Assembly: GCA_009377445.1 (NCBI GenBank)
Contig: WHUA01000017.1
Location: forward strand, 27,267-91,266
Reading direction: 5' to 3'
Length of the DNA: 64,000 nt
DNA from: Alphaproteobacteria bacterium
GTDB taxonomy: Bacteria > Pseudomonadota > Alphaproteobacteria > UBA8366
Part shown: positions 46,516 through 55,140 of the stretch, in pieces
How positions within the stretch are numbered: the stretch's first letter is position 1
Layout: each line of letters begins with the position of its first letter
Position numbers and translations under genes: made by a program
Notes under the pieces: generated by a model
Database searches by the model: none
What the model was told of the DNA's origin: nothing
The model's input: only the letters and a program-made list of their open reading frames with translations

Positions 46516-47748
46516 TTGAGCAGCCCGGCAACGACTTCTCCGCTTCGCCTGCGCTCGTTCGGACCGGCTTATCTGCTCTCCATGGGGCACGGCGCGTCCC
46601 ATTGGATCATGGGGACGTTTTTTCTCCTGCTGCCGAAAATCCGTGAGGAATTCGGCTTTTCCTATGCCGAAATCAGCCTGATCGGCACGGTCTTCTACGT
46701 GGGCTCGCTGGCTTCGAACGTGATCGGCGGACCGGCGGTCGACATGAGCGGCCGGCGCATACTGTTTCAGATCGTTTCGCTCCTGATTTCCGGCTTGGCC
46801 CTGATAGGGCTCGGCCTTTCCGGAAATTTCTACATGATCGCCCTCATGGGAATCCTGATCGCAGCGGCCAACAATCTCTGGCACCCGGCCGCGATGTCGT
46901 TCCTCTCCTCCGAGTATCCCGGCAATCGGGCATTCGTCTTGTCGCTGCATGGAATCGGGTCGAACATCGGGGAGGCCATCGGCCCGGTCGCCGCGGGCGC
47001 CATTCTCACCTGGTCGGCGTGGGGTTGGCAGAGCGGCGCCTATGTGAACGCGATCCCGGCGCTGCTCATGAGCGTCGTGTTCCTCGTGGTCCTGCTGCCG
47101 AAGGATCGGCCGGTTGCCGGCGTAGGCCGCCCTGGCGTCGATCTGTCCACCTACGCCGTCGGCCTGCTGCGCATCGTCAAGGACAAGGCTGTCCTCGGCC
47201 TGTCGATGATGGCCGGTTTCCGCAGCATGGCGCAGAGCGGCCTGAAACTGTTCCTGCCCTTCTACATCATCGATGTCCTTGGACTGCCCTACGCATATGC
47301 CGGCATGGCGCTGACGGCGCTGCTGCTCGGCGGCCTGGTGGCGTCGCCCATCGCCGGCGCCTATGCCGACCGCATCGGGCGCCGCCGCGTCCTGATGATG
47401 GGGCTCGGCTCCTCGACCGTCGTCATCATCGCCATGACATTCGTCGGCAACGGGACCGCCTATGTCATCGGCATCTCGCTTCTCGGCTTCACGATGTTCG
47501 CGGTCCGGCCCGTCATCCAGGGCTGGATGATGGATCTGGTGCCGCGGTCCATGGCCGGCTCGGCGATCAGCCTGATGTTTTCGATCCAGGCGTTCAAGTC
47601 TGCGATCGTGCCGATCATCGGCGGGGTGATCGCGGACCACTACGGACTCGTGGCGGTATTCTATTTCCTCGGCGCGGTGCTGCTGCTGGCAAATCTCGTC
47701 GTGTTCTTCCTGCCCAAGGAGGAAACGCGGGCGGAGGCAGCCGACTAG
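46516..47748 (+). CDS. MFS transporter (first of a tandem pair)
   Basis: The 410-residue major-facilitator transporter has about 12 hydrophobic segments. The loop-2 motif is represented by VDMSGRRILFQ and its repeat in the second half by ADRIGRRRVLMMG. The first helix begins LLSMGHGASHW, a form reminiscent of the fosmidomycin-resistance branch, though the substrate is unknown. No ATG gives the full first helix; TTG 46516 is the most likely start. It is clearly similar along its length to the next gene. Confidence 0.85.
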   Translation: MSSPATTSPLRLRSFGPAYLLSMGHGASHWIMGTFFLLLPKIREEFGFSYAEISLIGTVFYVGSLASNVIGGPAVDMSGRRILFQIVSLLISGLALIGLGLSGNFYMIALMGILIAAANNLWHPAAMSFLSSEYPGNRAFVLSLHGIGSNIGEAIGPVAAGAILTWSAWGWQSGAYVNAIPALLMSVVFLVVLLPKDRPVAGVGRPGVDLSTYAVGLLRIVKDKAVLGLSMMAGFRSMAQSGLKLFLPFYIIDVLGLPYAYAGMALTALLLGGLVASPIAGAYADRIGRRRVLMMGLGSSTVVIIAMTFVGNGTAYVIGISLLGFTMFAVRPVIQGWMMDLVPRSMAGSAISLMFSIQAFKSAIVPIIGGVIADHYGLVAVFYFLGAVLLLANLVVFFLPKEETRAEAAD

Positions 47749-47822
47749 ACAGTCACGCCCGCTGGGTGTAGCAAGGCTGTTCCACCCTGTCCCGACCCAC
47801 CGGAAAAACGGCGAATATCGAC

Positions 47823-49040
47823 ATGGCCAGCTCGACGCTTTCCACGATCTTGCGCGTGCGCGGCCAGGGTCCGGTCCTCATGCTGTCGCTGGGGCATGGC
47901 GCAACCCACTGGATCACGGGCACCCTCTACATCCTGCTGCCTGTGATCAAGGAAAGCCTGGGCCTCAGCTACGCGGAGGCGGGGCTGTTCCTTTCCTGCT
48001 ATCACATAAGCTCGTTCTTCGCGAATTTCATGACCGGCCTTGCGGTCGATGTAAGCGGCCGGCGTGTCCTGGTGCAGGTGATCGCGCTGCTGGTCGGCGC
48101 GGCTGCCATGCTGGTGTTCGGGCTGTCCAGCGCCTTCGTGACGCTCTGCTTCATGATAGGCCTGATGGGGGCGGCCAACCAGGCGTGGCATCCCGGCGCG
48201 ATCGCCTACCTTGCAGACCGGTATGCGCAGCAACGGGGCTACGTTCTGTCGATTCATGCGATGGGAGCGAACGCCGGGGACGCATTGGGGCCCATGATCG
48301 CCGGCATCCTTTTGACATGGCTGAGCTGGGGACATACGGCTCTCATCAGCGCTGTACCGTCGATCGTCATGTCCGTGGTGCTGATCGCGATGCTGTTGCC
48401 GTCCGACAAGGCGGTCTCGCGCGAAACCTCGGCGATGGGCATCGGCGAATACTTCTCGGGCTACGCGTCTCTGCTCAAGGACCGCGCGGTGATGGTGCTG
48501 GCGTTGACCGCCGCGTTCCGGACGATGGCGCAGGTCGGCCTGTTCGCCTTCCTGCCGCTCTACATCGTGGATGTAATGCAGAAGAGCACGGTCTACACGG
48601 GGGCGGCGCTCATGATCATTCAAATCGGCGGTCTTGTCGCATCGCCGATCGCCGGCCTGTGGTCGGACAGGATCGGGCGACGGCCGATCGTTTTCGGGGC
48701 GCTCGGGCTGTCGAGCGTGCTCATCCTGACGCTCACGTTCATCAGCGACGTGACGCTCTATGTGGCCGGCATATCGCTGCTCGGTTTCTTCCTGTTCTCC
48801 ATAAGGCCCGTCGTGCAGAGCTGGATGATGGATCTGGTGCCGCCGAGATTCAGCGGCTCGGCAACCAGCCTGATGTTCGGCACGCAGGCGATCCTGGGCG
48901 CGCTGGCGCCGATCCTGGGCGGGCTCGTCGCCGACCGGTACGGCCTCGTAGCGGTCTTCTACTGCCTGGCCGGAATCATGCTGTTCGCCAACGCACTGGT
49001 CCTGTTCATACCCAAGCGCACGATCGCAGTCCGCATTTGA
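47823..49040 (+). CDS. MFS transporter (second of a tandem pair)
   Basis: This 405-residue MFS transporter is a paralogue of the preceding gene. Matching segments include LSLGHGATHWITGTLYILLP, AVDVSGRRVLVQ, GLVASPIAGLWSDRIGRR and SWMMDLVPPRFSGSA. It has about 12 membrane segments and starts at an ATG 74 bp after its neighbour. Tandem duplication followed by divergence is the simplest reading. Whether the two form a heteromer or transport different compounds cannot be seen. Confidence 0.87.
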   Translation: MASSTLSTILRVRGQGPVLMLSLGHGATHWITGTLYILLPVIKESLGLSYAEAGLFLSCYHISSFFANFMTGLAVDVSGRRVLVQVIALLVGAAAMLVFGLSSAFVTLCFMIGLMGAANQAWHPGAIAYLADRYAQQRGYVLSIHAMGANAGDALGPMIAGILLTWLSWGHTALISAVPSIVMSVVLIAMLLPSDKAVSRETSAMGIGEYFSGYASLLKDRAVMVLALTAAFRTMAQVGLFAFLPLYIVDVMQKSTVYTGAALMIIQIGGLVASPIAGLWSDRIGRRPIVFGALGLSSVLILTLTFISDVTLYVAGISLLGFFLFSIRPVVQSWMMDLVPPRFSGSATSLMFGTQAILGALAPILGGLVADRYGLVAVFYCLAGIMLFANALVLFIPKRTIAVRI

Positions 49041-49067
49041 TTGGCCGCATGGACCGGCGGGCGCCCG

Positions 49068-49958
49068 TCAGCGGGCGATCTCTTCCTCGCGGTAGCCTTG
49101 CAGATAGAGCAGCGCGGTCAGGTCGGCATGGTCGATCCGGGCGCCGGCGCTGCGCGCGACCAGCGGCTTGGCGTGGAAGGCGACGCCGATCCCCGCCTCG
49201 GCCAGCATGTCCAGATCGTTGGCGCCGTCGCCGACCGCCATCGTCAACGCGAGCGGAACGCCCCGCTGCTCGGCCAGCGTCCGCAGCCGTTCGCGCTTGG
49301 CGTCTCGCCCGAGTATGGGCTCGGCGACCTTTCCCGTCAGCTTGCCGTCCTTGATCTCCAGCCGGTTCGCCTGGTCCATGTCGAAGCCGACCGCATCGCG
49401 AACATGGCCGGTGTAGAAAGTGAAGCCGCCGGACACGAGCGCGCAATAGCCGCCCGCCCGGCGCATGGTTGCGACCAGCGCCCGGGCGCCCGGCATGATG
49501 CGGATCCTGGCCTGGGCTCGCGCCAGCGCCGCTTCCTCGAGCCCCGCAAGCAGGCCGACGCGCTCGCGCAGGGCGCCGGCAAAGTCGAGCTCTCCGTTCA
49601 TGGCCCGGGCGGTGATGGCCGCGATGCGGTCGCGCATGCCGACTTCATCGGCCAACTCGTCGAGCATCTCGTTCTCGATGATCGTGGATTCCATGTCGGC
49701 AACGAGCAGGCGCTTGCGCCGGCCGGCGGCGGGCTGCGCCACCGCGTCGATCGGCGCATCTTCGACCGCTTCGTAGGTCAGGTCGACCGCGTCCGCCGCC
49801 TCGATCGTATCGAAGGGCAGGTCTGCGGCGACGCCGTAGGCCAGCCACTCCGGCGGCGCAACCGCCGCGCCGGCGCCCCGAAGCGTCATTTCGACATGGG
49901 AAACGGTCGGCTCGTCGAGCCGGCCGCGGCCGGCGATCAGCGTGAGGACGTTGTTCAT
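49068..49958 (-). CDS. serB: Phosphoserine phosphatase SerB
   Basis: SerB is the HAD-superfamily enzyme that dephosphorylates O-phospho-L-serine, the last step of serine synthesis. The 296-residue product has an N-terminal ACT-like regulatory region (about 1-75) and a HAD core. Core motifs are the nucleophile motif DMESTIIENEM, SGGFTFYTG, the lysine loop and GDGANDLDML. The start at MNNVLTLIAG (49958) gives the family length and leaves 28 bp to the divergent miaA start. Upstream in-frame ATGs would overlap miaA. Confidence 0.95.
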   Translation of the reverse strand: MNNVLTLIAGRGRLDEPTVSHVEMTLRGAGAAVAPPEWLAYGVAADLPFDTIEAADAVDLTYEAVEDAPIDAVAQPAAGRRKRLLVADMESTIIENEMLDELADEVGMRDRIAAITARAMNGELDFAGALRERVGLLAGLEEAALARAQARIRIMPGARALVATMRRAGGYCALVSGGFTFYTGHVRDAVGFDMDQANRLEIKDGKLTGKVAEPILGRDAKRERLRTLAEQRGVPLALTMAVGDGANDLDMLAEAGIGVAFHAKPLVARSAGARIDHADLTALLYLQGYREEEIAR

Positions 49959-49986
49959 TTCGGAGCAATCTGTATCCTGCGATGCC

Positions 49987-50943
49987 ATGTCAGACAATGA
50001 AGGATTTCCGGCCGTCGTCGTCGCCGGCCCGACGTGCAGCGGAAAGTCGGCGCTGGCCCTCGACTTGGCGGTGACGTTCGGCGGCACGGTCATCAACGCC
50101 GACAGCATGCAGGTCTACCGGGAGCTGAGGGTCCTGACCGCCCGTCCGGACGCCGCGGATGAGGCGCGGGCGCCGCATCGTCTGTACGGTGTGATCCCGG
50201 CCGCCGAGCCGTGCTCCGCCGCGCGCTGGCGTTCGCTGGCCGTGGCGGCTATCGCGGAGGCGCGCGAGCAGGGCAGGGCGCCGATAGTCTGCGGGGGGAC
50301 GGGCCTCTACCTCAGGGCGCTCATGGAGGGCCTCTCGCCGCTTCCCGACGTTCCGGGCGAGGTCAGGGAGGCCGTTCGAGCGCGCTTTGCGCCGGCCGGG
50401 ACCACAGCAATCCACGACGCGCTGCGAGAGGCGGATCCGAAGGCCGCGGCACGGCTCGCGGCCACCGACCGGCAGCGCCTGCTGCGCGCATGGGAGATTT
50501 TCGAGGCGACCGGCGTATCGATCGTCGATTGGCAGGATCGGCCGCCGTCCGGGCCGCCCCCCGGCATCGGTTTCCGGACGATCCTCCTGATGCCGCCTCG
50601 AGACGCCACCTACGCCGCATGCGACGCGCGGCTGCGGCGCATGGTGGAGGAAGGCGCGCTGGACGAGGTCCGGCGGCTACGCGACCTGCAGCTCGATCCT
50701 GCGCTGCCTGTCATGAAGGCGCTGGGGGTGGCGGAGCTTATCGCCTATCTCGATGACGGCCTCGATCGCGAGGCGGCGATTGCCGCGGCGCAACAGGCTA
50801 CGCGGAACTATGTGAAGAGGCAGTACACGTGGTTTTCACGACAGATTATTGCTGATATTGTCATAGAGGAGAAATTTTCAGAAAATATCCGCGATGAAAT
50901 CTTTTCATTTATTTGCAAAAAGGGGTTGACCACGGCTTCATGA
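49987..50943 (+). CDS. miaA: tRNA dimethylallyltransferase MiaA
   Basis: MiaA transfers a dimethylallyl group to A37 of tRNAs reading UNN codons. The 318-residue product has the P-loop GPTCSGKSALA (about 14-24), DSMQVYREL, GGTGLYLRAL and the C-terminal TRNYVKRQYTWFSRQ helix. The 3' 90 nt are notably AT-rich compared with the rest, and the stop is followed within about 20 bp by a terminator-like hairpin. Confidence 0.96.
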   Translation: MSDNEGFPAVVVAGPTCSGKSALALDLAVTFGGTVINADSMQVYRELRVLTARPDAADEARAPHRLYGVIPAAEPCSAARWRSLAVAAIAEAREQGRAPIVCGGTGLYLRALMEGLSPLPDVPGEVREAVRARFAPAGTTAIHDALREADPKAAARLAATDRQRLLRAWEIFEATGVSIVDWQDRPPSGPPPGIGFRTILLMPPRDATYAACDARLRRMVEEGALDEVRRLRDLQLDPALPVMKALGVAELIAYLDDGLDREAAIAAAQQATRNYVKRQYTWFSRQIIADIVIEEKFSENIRDEIFSFICKKGLTTAS

Positions 50944-50954
50944 GCCCCTAAGTT
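50926..50954 (+). promoter_or_regulatory. Candidate promoter for ilvBNC inside the 3' end of miaA
   Basis: TTGACC (50926-50931), a 17-bp spacer and TAAGTT (50949-50954) form a promoter-like pair. The -35 box is strong and the -10 box weak. A start site would fall near 50961, just before the hairpin pair described next. Confidence 0.35.
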
Positions 50955-50986
50955 CCGGCTTCATACGGGCCGGAGCGCCCGTTTTT
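50953..50986 (+). terminator. Terminator hairpin with a mutually exclusive upstream hairpin, miaA-ilvB junction
   Basis: ACGGGC (50965-50970) pairs with GCCCGT (50977-50982), followed by a T-run at 50982-50986, an intrinsic-terminator pattern. TCCGGC (50954-50959) can instead pair with GCCGGA (50969-50974), which uses part of the terminator's left arm. It may simply end miaA, or act as an attenuator-like switch before ilvB. Confidence 0.6.
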
Positions 50987-51125
50987 CTATGTGCAGCGCA
51001 GCGCTTTCCTGTGTGAAACGTTTGGAAACGCGGCGTTTTGCCCATAAAACATTGGGTATCGTGAAGCCCAGCGAATGTGCGGCCGCGGGACAGTCGGAAA
51101 GCGGCGCCAGCAAGGAGCATATGTC

Positions 51126-52898
51126 ATGCCGGGGAACAGCGGAATGACCGGAGCGCGCGTGATCGTACAAGCCCTGATCGACCAGGGCGTCGAGGTCGTA
51201 TTCGGTTATCCCGGCGGCGCGGTCCTTCCGATCTATGACGAGCTCTTCAAGCAGAACCGGCTCCGCCACGTCCTTGTGCGCCACGAACAGGGCGCGGTGC
51301 ATGCGGCGGAAGGCTATGCCCGGTCGACCGGCAAGGTCGGCGTGGTGCTGGTCACCTCCGGCCCCGGGGCGACGAACGCGGTGACCGGGTTGACGGACGC
51401 GCTGATGGATTCGATCCCCGTCGTGTGCCTCACGGGCCAAGTACCGACGCATTTGATCGGGAACGATGCCTTCCAGGAATGCGACACGACGGGCATCACC
51501 CGTCCCTGCACCAAGCATAATTACCTCGTGAAGGAGTCGGCTGCCTTGGCGCGCACCCTGCACGAGGCCTTCTATGTGGCCCGCAACGGCCGGCCCGGGC
51601 CGGTGGTGGTGGACTTGCCGAAGGACATTCAATTCGCGGAAGCCCCGTATGTCGGTCCGGACGAAGTCCAGCCGCGCACCTACCGGCCCAAGCTGCGGGG
51701 CGAAGCCGCGGCGATCGAGGAGGCGGTCAGGCTGATCGCCGGTGCCGACCGGCCGATCTTCTATGGCGGCGGCGGGATCATCAATTCCGGACCGAAGGCC
51801 TGCAAGCGCTTTGCGGATTTCGTGCGCATGACAGGCTATCCCTGCACGCTGACCTTGATGGGGCTCGGCGCCTATCCGGGATCGGACCGGCAGTTCCTCG
51901 GCATGCTGGGAATGCATGGTACCTACGAAGCGAACATGGCGATGCATGGGTGCGACGTCATGGTTGCCGTCGGCGCCCGTTTCGACGACCGCATCACCGG
52001 CCGTCTCGACGCTTTCGCCCCGAATGCGAAGATCATTCACATCGATATCGACCCTTCGTCGATCAACAAGAACGTGCAGGTCGACCTGCCGATCGTCGGC
52101 GACGTCGGCACCGTGGTAGGCCAGCTCGCCAAGGCGTGGAAGGACAAGGTCACGCAGCGGCGCAATGGCAAGGCGCTCGATGCGTGGTGGGCGCGCATCG
52201 ACGGATGGCGGAAACGCGACTGCCTCGCCTACAGAATGGACAAGAAGATCATCAAGCCGCAATACGCCATCGAGCGTCTGTACGAGCTGACCAAGCACGA
52301 GGATGTCTTCGTCACGACCGAGGTCGGTCAGCACCAGATGTGGGCGGCGCAGTTCTACAAGTTCGAGAGGCCGAACCGCTGGATGACGTCCGGCGGCCTC
52401 GGGACGATGGGATATGGCCTGCCGGCGGCGATCGGCGTCCAGATCGGCCATCCCGGAAAGCTTGTGATCGACATAGCCGGCGAGGCGTCCATCCTGATGA
52501 ACATTCAGGAGATGTCGACCGCGATCCAGCATCGTCTTCCGGTCAAGGTCTTCATTCTCAACAACCAATACATGGGAATGGTCCGCCAATGGCAGGAGCT
52601 GCTGCATGGCGGGCGGTATTCCGAGAGCTATACGGCCGCGCTGCCCGATTTCGTGAAGCTGGCCGAGGCGTTCGGCGGCGTGGGCATGCGCGCGACCAAG
52701 CCGGACGAGGTGGACGACCTGATCAAGGAGATGATCAAGGTCGACCGGACCGTGATCGCCGATATCTCGGTCGATCCCGCGGAGAATTGCTTCCCGATGA
52801 TTCCGTCGGGAAAGGCGCATAACGAAATGATCCTGGGATCCAGCGGCGTGGTCACCGGGGAGCAGACCGTGTCGGAAAACGGCATGGTATTGGTCTAG
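51126..52898 (+). CDS. ilvB: Acetohydroxyacid synthase large subunit IlvB
   Basis: This is the ThDP- and FAD-dependent catalytic subunit of acetolactate synthase, first common step of valine, leucine and isoleucine synthesis. The product is 590 residues. The catalytic Glu54 lies in RHEQGAVHAAEGYA. The ThDP/Mg motif reads AGEASILMNIQ (451-461) with Glu453 where many enzymes have Asp, and NNQYMGMVRQW closes the motif. The start at 51126 has AAGGAG 8 nt upstream. It is followed by ilvN and ilvC on the same strand. Confidence 0.97.
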   Translation: MPGNSGMTGARVIVQALIDQGVEVVFGYPGGAVLPIYDELFKQNRLRHVLVRHEQGAVHAAEGYARSTGKVGVVLVTSGPGATNAVTGLTDALMDSIPVVCLTGQVPTHLIGNDAFQECDTTGITRPCTKHNYLVKESAALARTLHEAFYVARNGRPGPVVVDLPKDIQFAEAPYVGPDEVQPRTYRPKLRGEAAAIEEAVRLIAGADRPIFYGGGGIINSGPKACKRFADFVRMTGYPCTLTLMGLGAYPGSDRQFLGMLGMHGTYEANMAMHGCDVMVAVGARFDDRITGRLDAFAPNAKIIHIDIDPSSINKNVQVDLPIVGDVGTVVGQLAKAWKDKVTQRRNGKALDAWWARIDGWRKRDCLAYRMDKKIIKPQYAIERLYELTKHEDVFVTTEVGQHQMWAAQFYKFERPNRWMTSGGLGTMGYGLPAAIGVQIGHPGKLVIDIAGEASILMNIQEMSTAIQHRLPVKVFILNNQYMGMVRQWQELLHGGRYSESYTAALPDFVKLAEAFGGVGMRATKPDEVDDLIKEMIKVDRTVIADISVDPAENCFPMIPSGKAHNEMILGSSGVVTGEQTVSENGMVLV

Positions 52899-52911
52899 GG
52901 GAGACGTGAGA

Positions 52912-53547
52912 ATGGCCAGGACCAAGCGGCCGTCGGCGCGCGACGACACGCGCGCCGGTCTTGTGAAGACGGCGGCCGGGCGTAACCGGCCGCCGGCGTC
53001 GGCGCAGCCCGCTTCCGCGTATATAATCAAGGCGCCCGATCCCAATGTGGAGCGGCATACCCTCGCGGTCATCGTCTCGAACGAGCCGGGGGTGCTGGCG
53101 CGCGTGATCGGGCTGTTCTCCGGCCGCGGCTACAACATCGAAAGCCTGACCGTCGCCGCGGTCAACGAGGATGAGAGCATCTCGCGCATCACGGTCGTCA
53201 CCACCGGCACGCCGATGATCATCGAGCAGATCAAGAATCAGCTCGATCGCCTGGTGCCGGTCAGCGACGTGCACGACCTGACGGCGGAGGGAGCCTTCGT
53301 CGAGCGGGAGTTGGCGCTCGTGAAGGTGGTTGCCAAGGCGCGCTCGCACGAGCGCCGGGAATCCCTTCGCATGGCGGAAATCTTCGGCGCCGACGTGGTG
53401 GATACGACGACGGCGTCCTTCGGCTTCGCCATGACGGGCTCTCCGGCGAAGGTGCAGGCGTTCATCGAGCTGATGCGGGCGCTCGGCAAGACCGAGGTCG
53501 TGCGCAGCGGCGTTGTGGCCATTGCCCGGGGGCCAAAGGCGCTGTAA
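52912..53547 (+). CDS. ilvN: Acetohydroxyacid synthase regulatory small subunit IlvN/IlvH
   Basis: This small subunit stimulates IlvB and confers feedback inhibition by branched-chain amino acids. The 211-residue product is longer than usual. A basic, low-complexity extension of about 40 residues precedes the ACT domain (about 45-120: HTLAVIVSNEPGVLARVIGLF, NIESLTVA), then the C-terminal small-subunit domain (ELALVKV, SFGFAMTGSPAKVQAFIELM). ATG 52912 lies 8 nt after a GGGGAG ribosome site; a GTG two codons earlier is also in frame. Confidence 0.94.
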   Translation: MARTKRPSARDDTRAGLVKTAAGRNRPPASAQPASAYIIKAPDPNVERHTLAVIVSNEPGVLARVIGLFSGRGYNIESLTVAAVNEDESISRITVVTTGTPMIIEQIKNQLDRLVPVSDVHDLTAEGAFVERELALVKVVAKARSHERRESLRMAEIFGADVVDTTTASFGFAMTGSPAKVQAFIELMRALGKTEVVRSGVVAIARGPKAL

Positions 53548-53602
53548 AACCGCGCCGCCGGAAGCAGAGGACTGGATAAATCAAGCACAAGGGAGTGCGG
53601 CC

Positions 53603-54622
53603 ATGCGGGTCTATTATGATCGTGATGCCGACGTCAATTTGGTGAAATCGAAGAAGGTGGTCATTGTCGGCTACGGCAGTCAGGGCCACGCCCATGCGAT
53701 AAATCTTCGCGATTCAGGTGTGAAGGACGTCAGGGTGGCGCTCCGGCCCGGCTCCGCCAGCGCAGTGAAGGCGGAAACGGCGGGTTTCAAGGTGCTCGAT
53801 GGGACGGAGGCCGCGAAATGGGCCGATGTCGTCATGGTCCTGACGCCGGATGAGCATCAGGGCGCGCTCTACCGCGACCATCTGGCCCCTCACATGCGCG
53901 AGGGCACGGCGCTGGCGTTCGCCCATGGATTGAATATCCACTTCAGCTTGATCGAGCCGCGCAAGGATCTCGACGTCTTCATGATCGCGCCGAAGGGGCC
54001 GGGTCACACCGTGCGCTCGGAGTATCAGCGTGGAGCCGGCGTTCCGGTGCTTCTCGCCGTCCATCAGGATGCATCGGGGAACTGCCACGACATGGCGCTT
54101 TCCTATGCCAGCGCGATCGGCGGCGGCCGGGCCGGCATCATCGAGACCACCTTCCGCGAGGAATGCGAAACCGACCTGTTCGGCGAGCAGACCGTCCTCT
54201 GCGGCGGCCTGACGGCGCTCATAATGGCGGGCTACGAGACGCTGACCGAAGCGGGTTACGCGCCGGAAATGGCCTACTTCGAGTGCCTGCACGAGGTCAA
54301 GCTGATCGTCGACCTGATCTACGAGGGCGGCATCGCGAACATGCGCTACTCGGTGTCGAATACCGCGGAATACGGCGACCTGACGCGGGGGCCCCGGGTC
54401 ATCGACCCCAGCGTCAAAGTGCGGATGAAGGAGATCCTCGACGATATCCAGTCGGGCCGCTTTACGCGCGAGTGGATGCTCGAATGCGCCTCCGGCCAGT
54501 CGAGCTTCAAGGCGCTCCGCCGCCGTGCCGCCGAGCACTCGGTCGAAGAGGTCGGCGCGCGGCTCCGCGGCATGATGCCGTGGATCGGCCAGAATGCGCT
54601 CGTCGACAAGAGCAAGAATTAG
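53603..54622 (+). CDS. ilvC: Ketol-acid reductoisomerase IlvC (class I)
   Basis: IlvC converts acetolactate or acetohydroxybutyrate to the dihydroxy acids with NADPH and Mg, the second step of the branched-chain pathway. The 339-residue length is that of the short, class I enzyme. The Rossmann motif VGYGSQGHAHA is near 24-34, and ETTFREECETDLFGEQ carries metal-binding acids. The ATG at 53603 follows AAGGGAG by 7 nt. It closes the ilvBNC operon and is followed by a stable hairpin. Confidence 0.97.
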   Translation: MRVYYDRDADVNLVKSKKVVIVGYGSQGHAHAINLRDSGVKDVRVALRPGSASAVKAETAGFKVLDGTEAAKWADVVMVLTPDEHQGALYRDHLAPHMREGTALAFAHGLNIHFSLIEPRKDLDVFMIAPKGPGHTVRSEYQRGAGVPVLLAVHQDASGNCHDMALSYASAIGGGRAGIIETTFREECETDLFGEQTVLCGGLTALIMAGYETLTEAGYAPEMAYFECLHEVKLIVDLIYEGGIANMRYSVSNTAEYGDLTRGPRVIDPSVKVRMKEILDDIQSGRFTREWMLECASGQSSFKALRRRAAEHSVEEVGARLRGMMPWIGQNALVDKSKN

Positions 54623-54659
54623 GAACCGGCATTACCTGAGCCGGTGAGGGTCGTTATTG

Positions 54660-54693
54660 ACGGGACGGTTTGCCGCCGCGCGAGCCGTCCCGT
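54660..54693 (+). terminator. Probable terminator after ilvC
   Basis: ACGGGACGG (54660-54668) pairs with CCGTCCCGT (54685-54693), followed by an AT-rich tract (tagttattta) rather than a pure T-run. Its position 37 bp past the ilvC stop fits an operon end. Confidence 0.65.
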
Positions 54694-55140
54694 TAGTTAT
54701 TTATTAACGACAGTTCAGGTATGAAATTTAGATTGGTTAACTGCTAAAAGACTTGGAGTGTTGCTGGTGAAAGACTTCCCAGCATTCATGTTTGTGGCTT
54801 ATAGTCGTTAACCATCTTTGCGCTCGGCGTGCGACAGGATGGCGCTAGAGGCCGACGACGAGGGGTAGAGGGGTGTCGCAACTGGCCGGGTGGAGCAGCG
54901 CATCGCCCAGTGCTCGAGGGTAACTTCAATCCGTTGCGGAACACACTCGATCGCGCTTTCGTCGGCGCGCGTTGATTGCTAGCTTGGTCGCATGCCCTGC
55001 GACGGGGCTGGGCCGGAATATGGGGATCGTGGGCGCCACGGAAGCGCCTCGGAATAGCCACGGTGGGGGGACTACGGGATGAGGAGCGCTAGAACAGTGT
55101 CCAGCGTCGGAACAAACATCAACAAGATGGGACATTAGAG
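54694..55140 (+). other. Intergenic region upstream of mreB with TTAAC boxes
   Basis: About 450 bp without a convincing gene. The left part is AT-rich: TTAG-N7-TTAAC spans 54693-54708, and GTTAAC palindromes occur near 54737 and 54810. The right part is GC-rich and shows nothing recognisable apart from presumably holding the mreB promoter and leader. Confidence 0.5.

Noticed and set aside
51125..52898. Glu in place of Asp in the ThDP motif of IlvB as a sign of an inactive enzyme
   Set aside because: The GEAS form with the rest of the motif intact occurs, as I recall, in other alphaproteobacterial acetolactate synthases, and the catalytic Glu54 is present.
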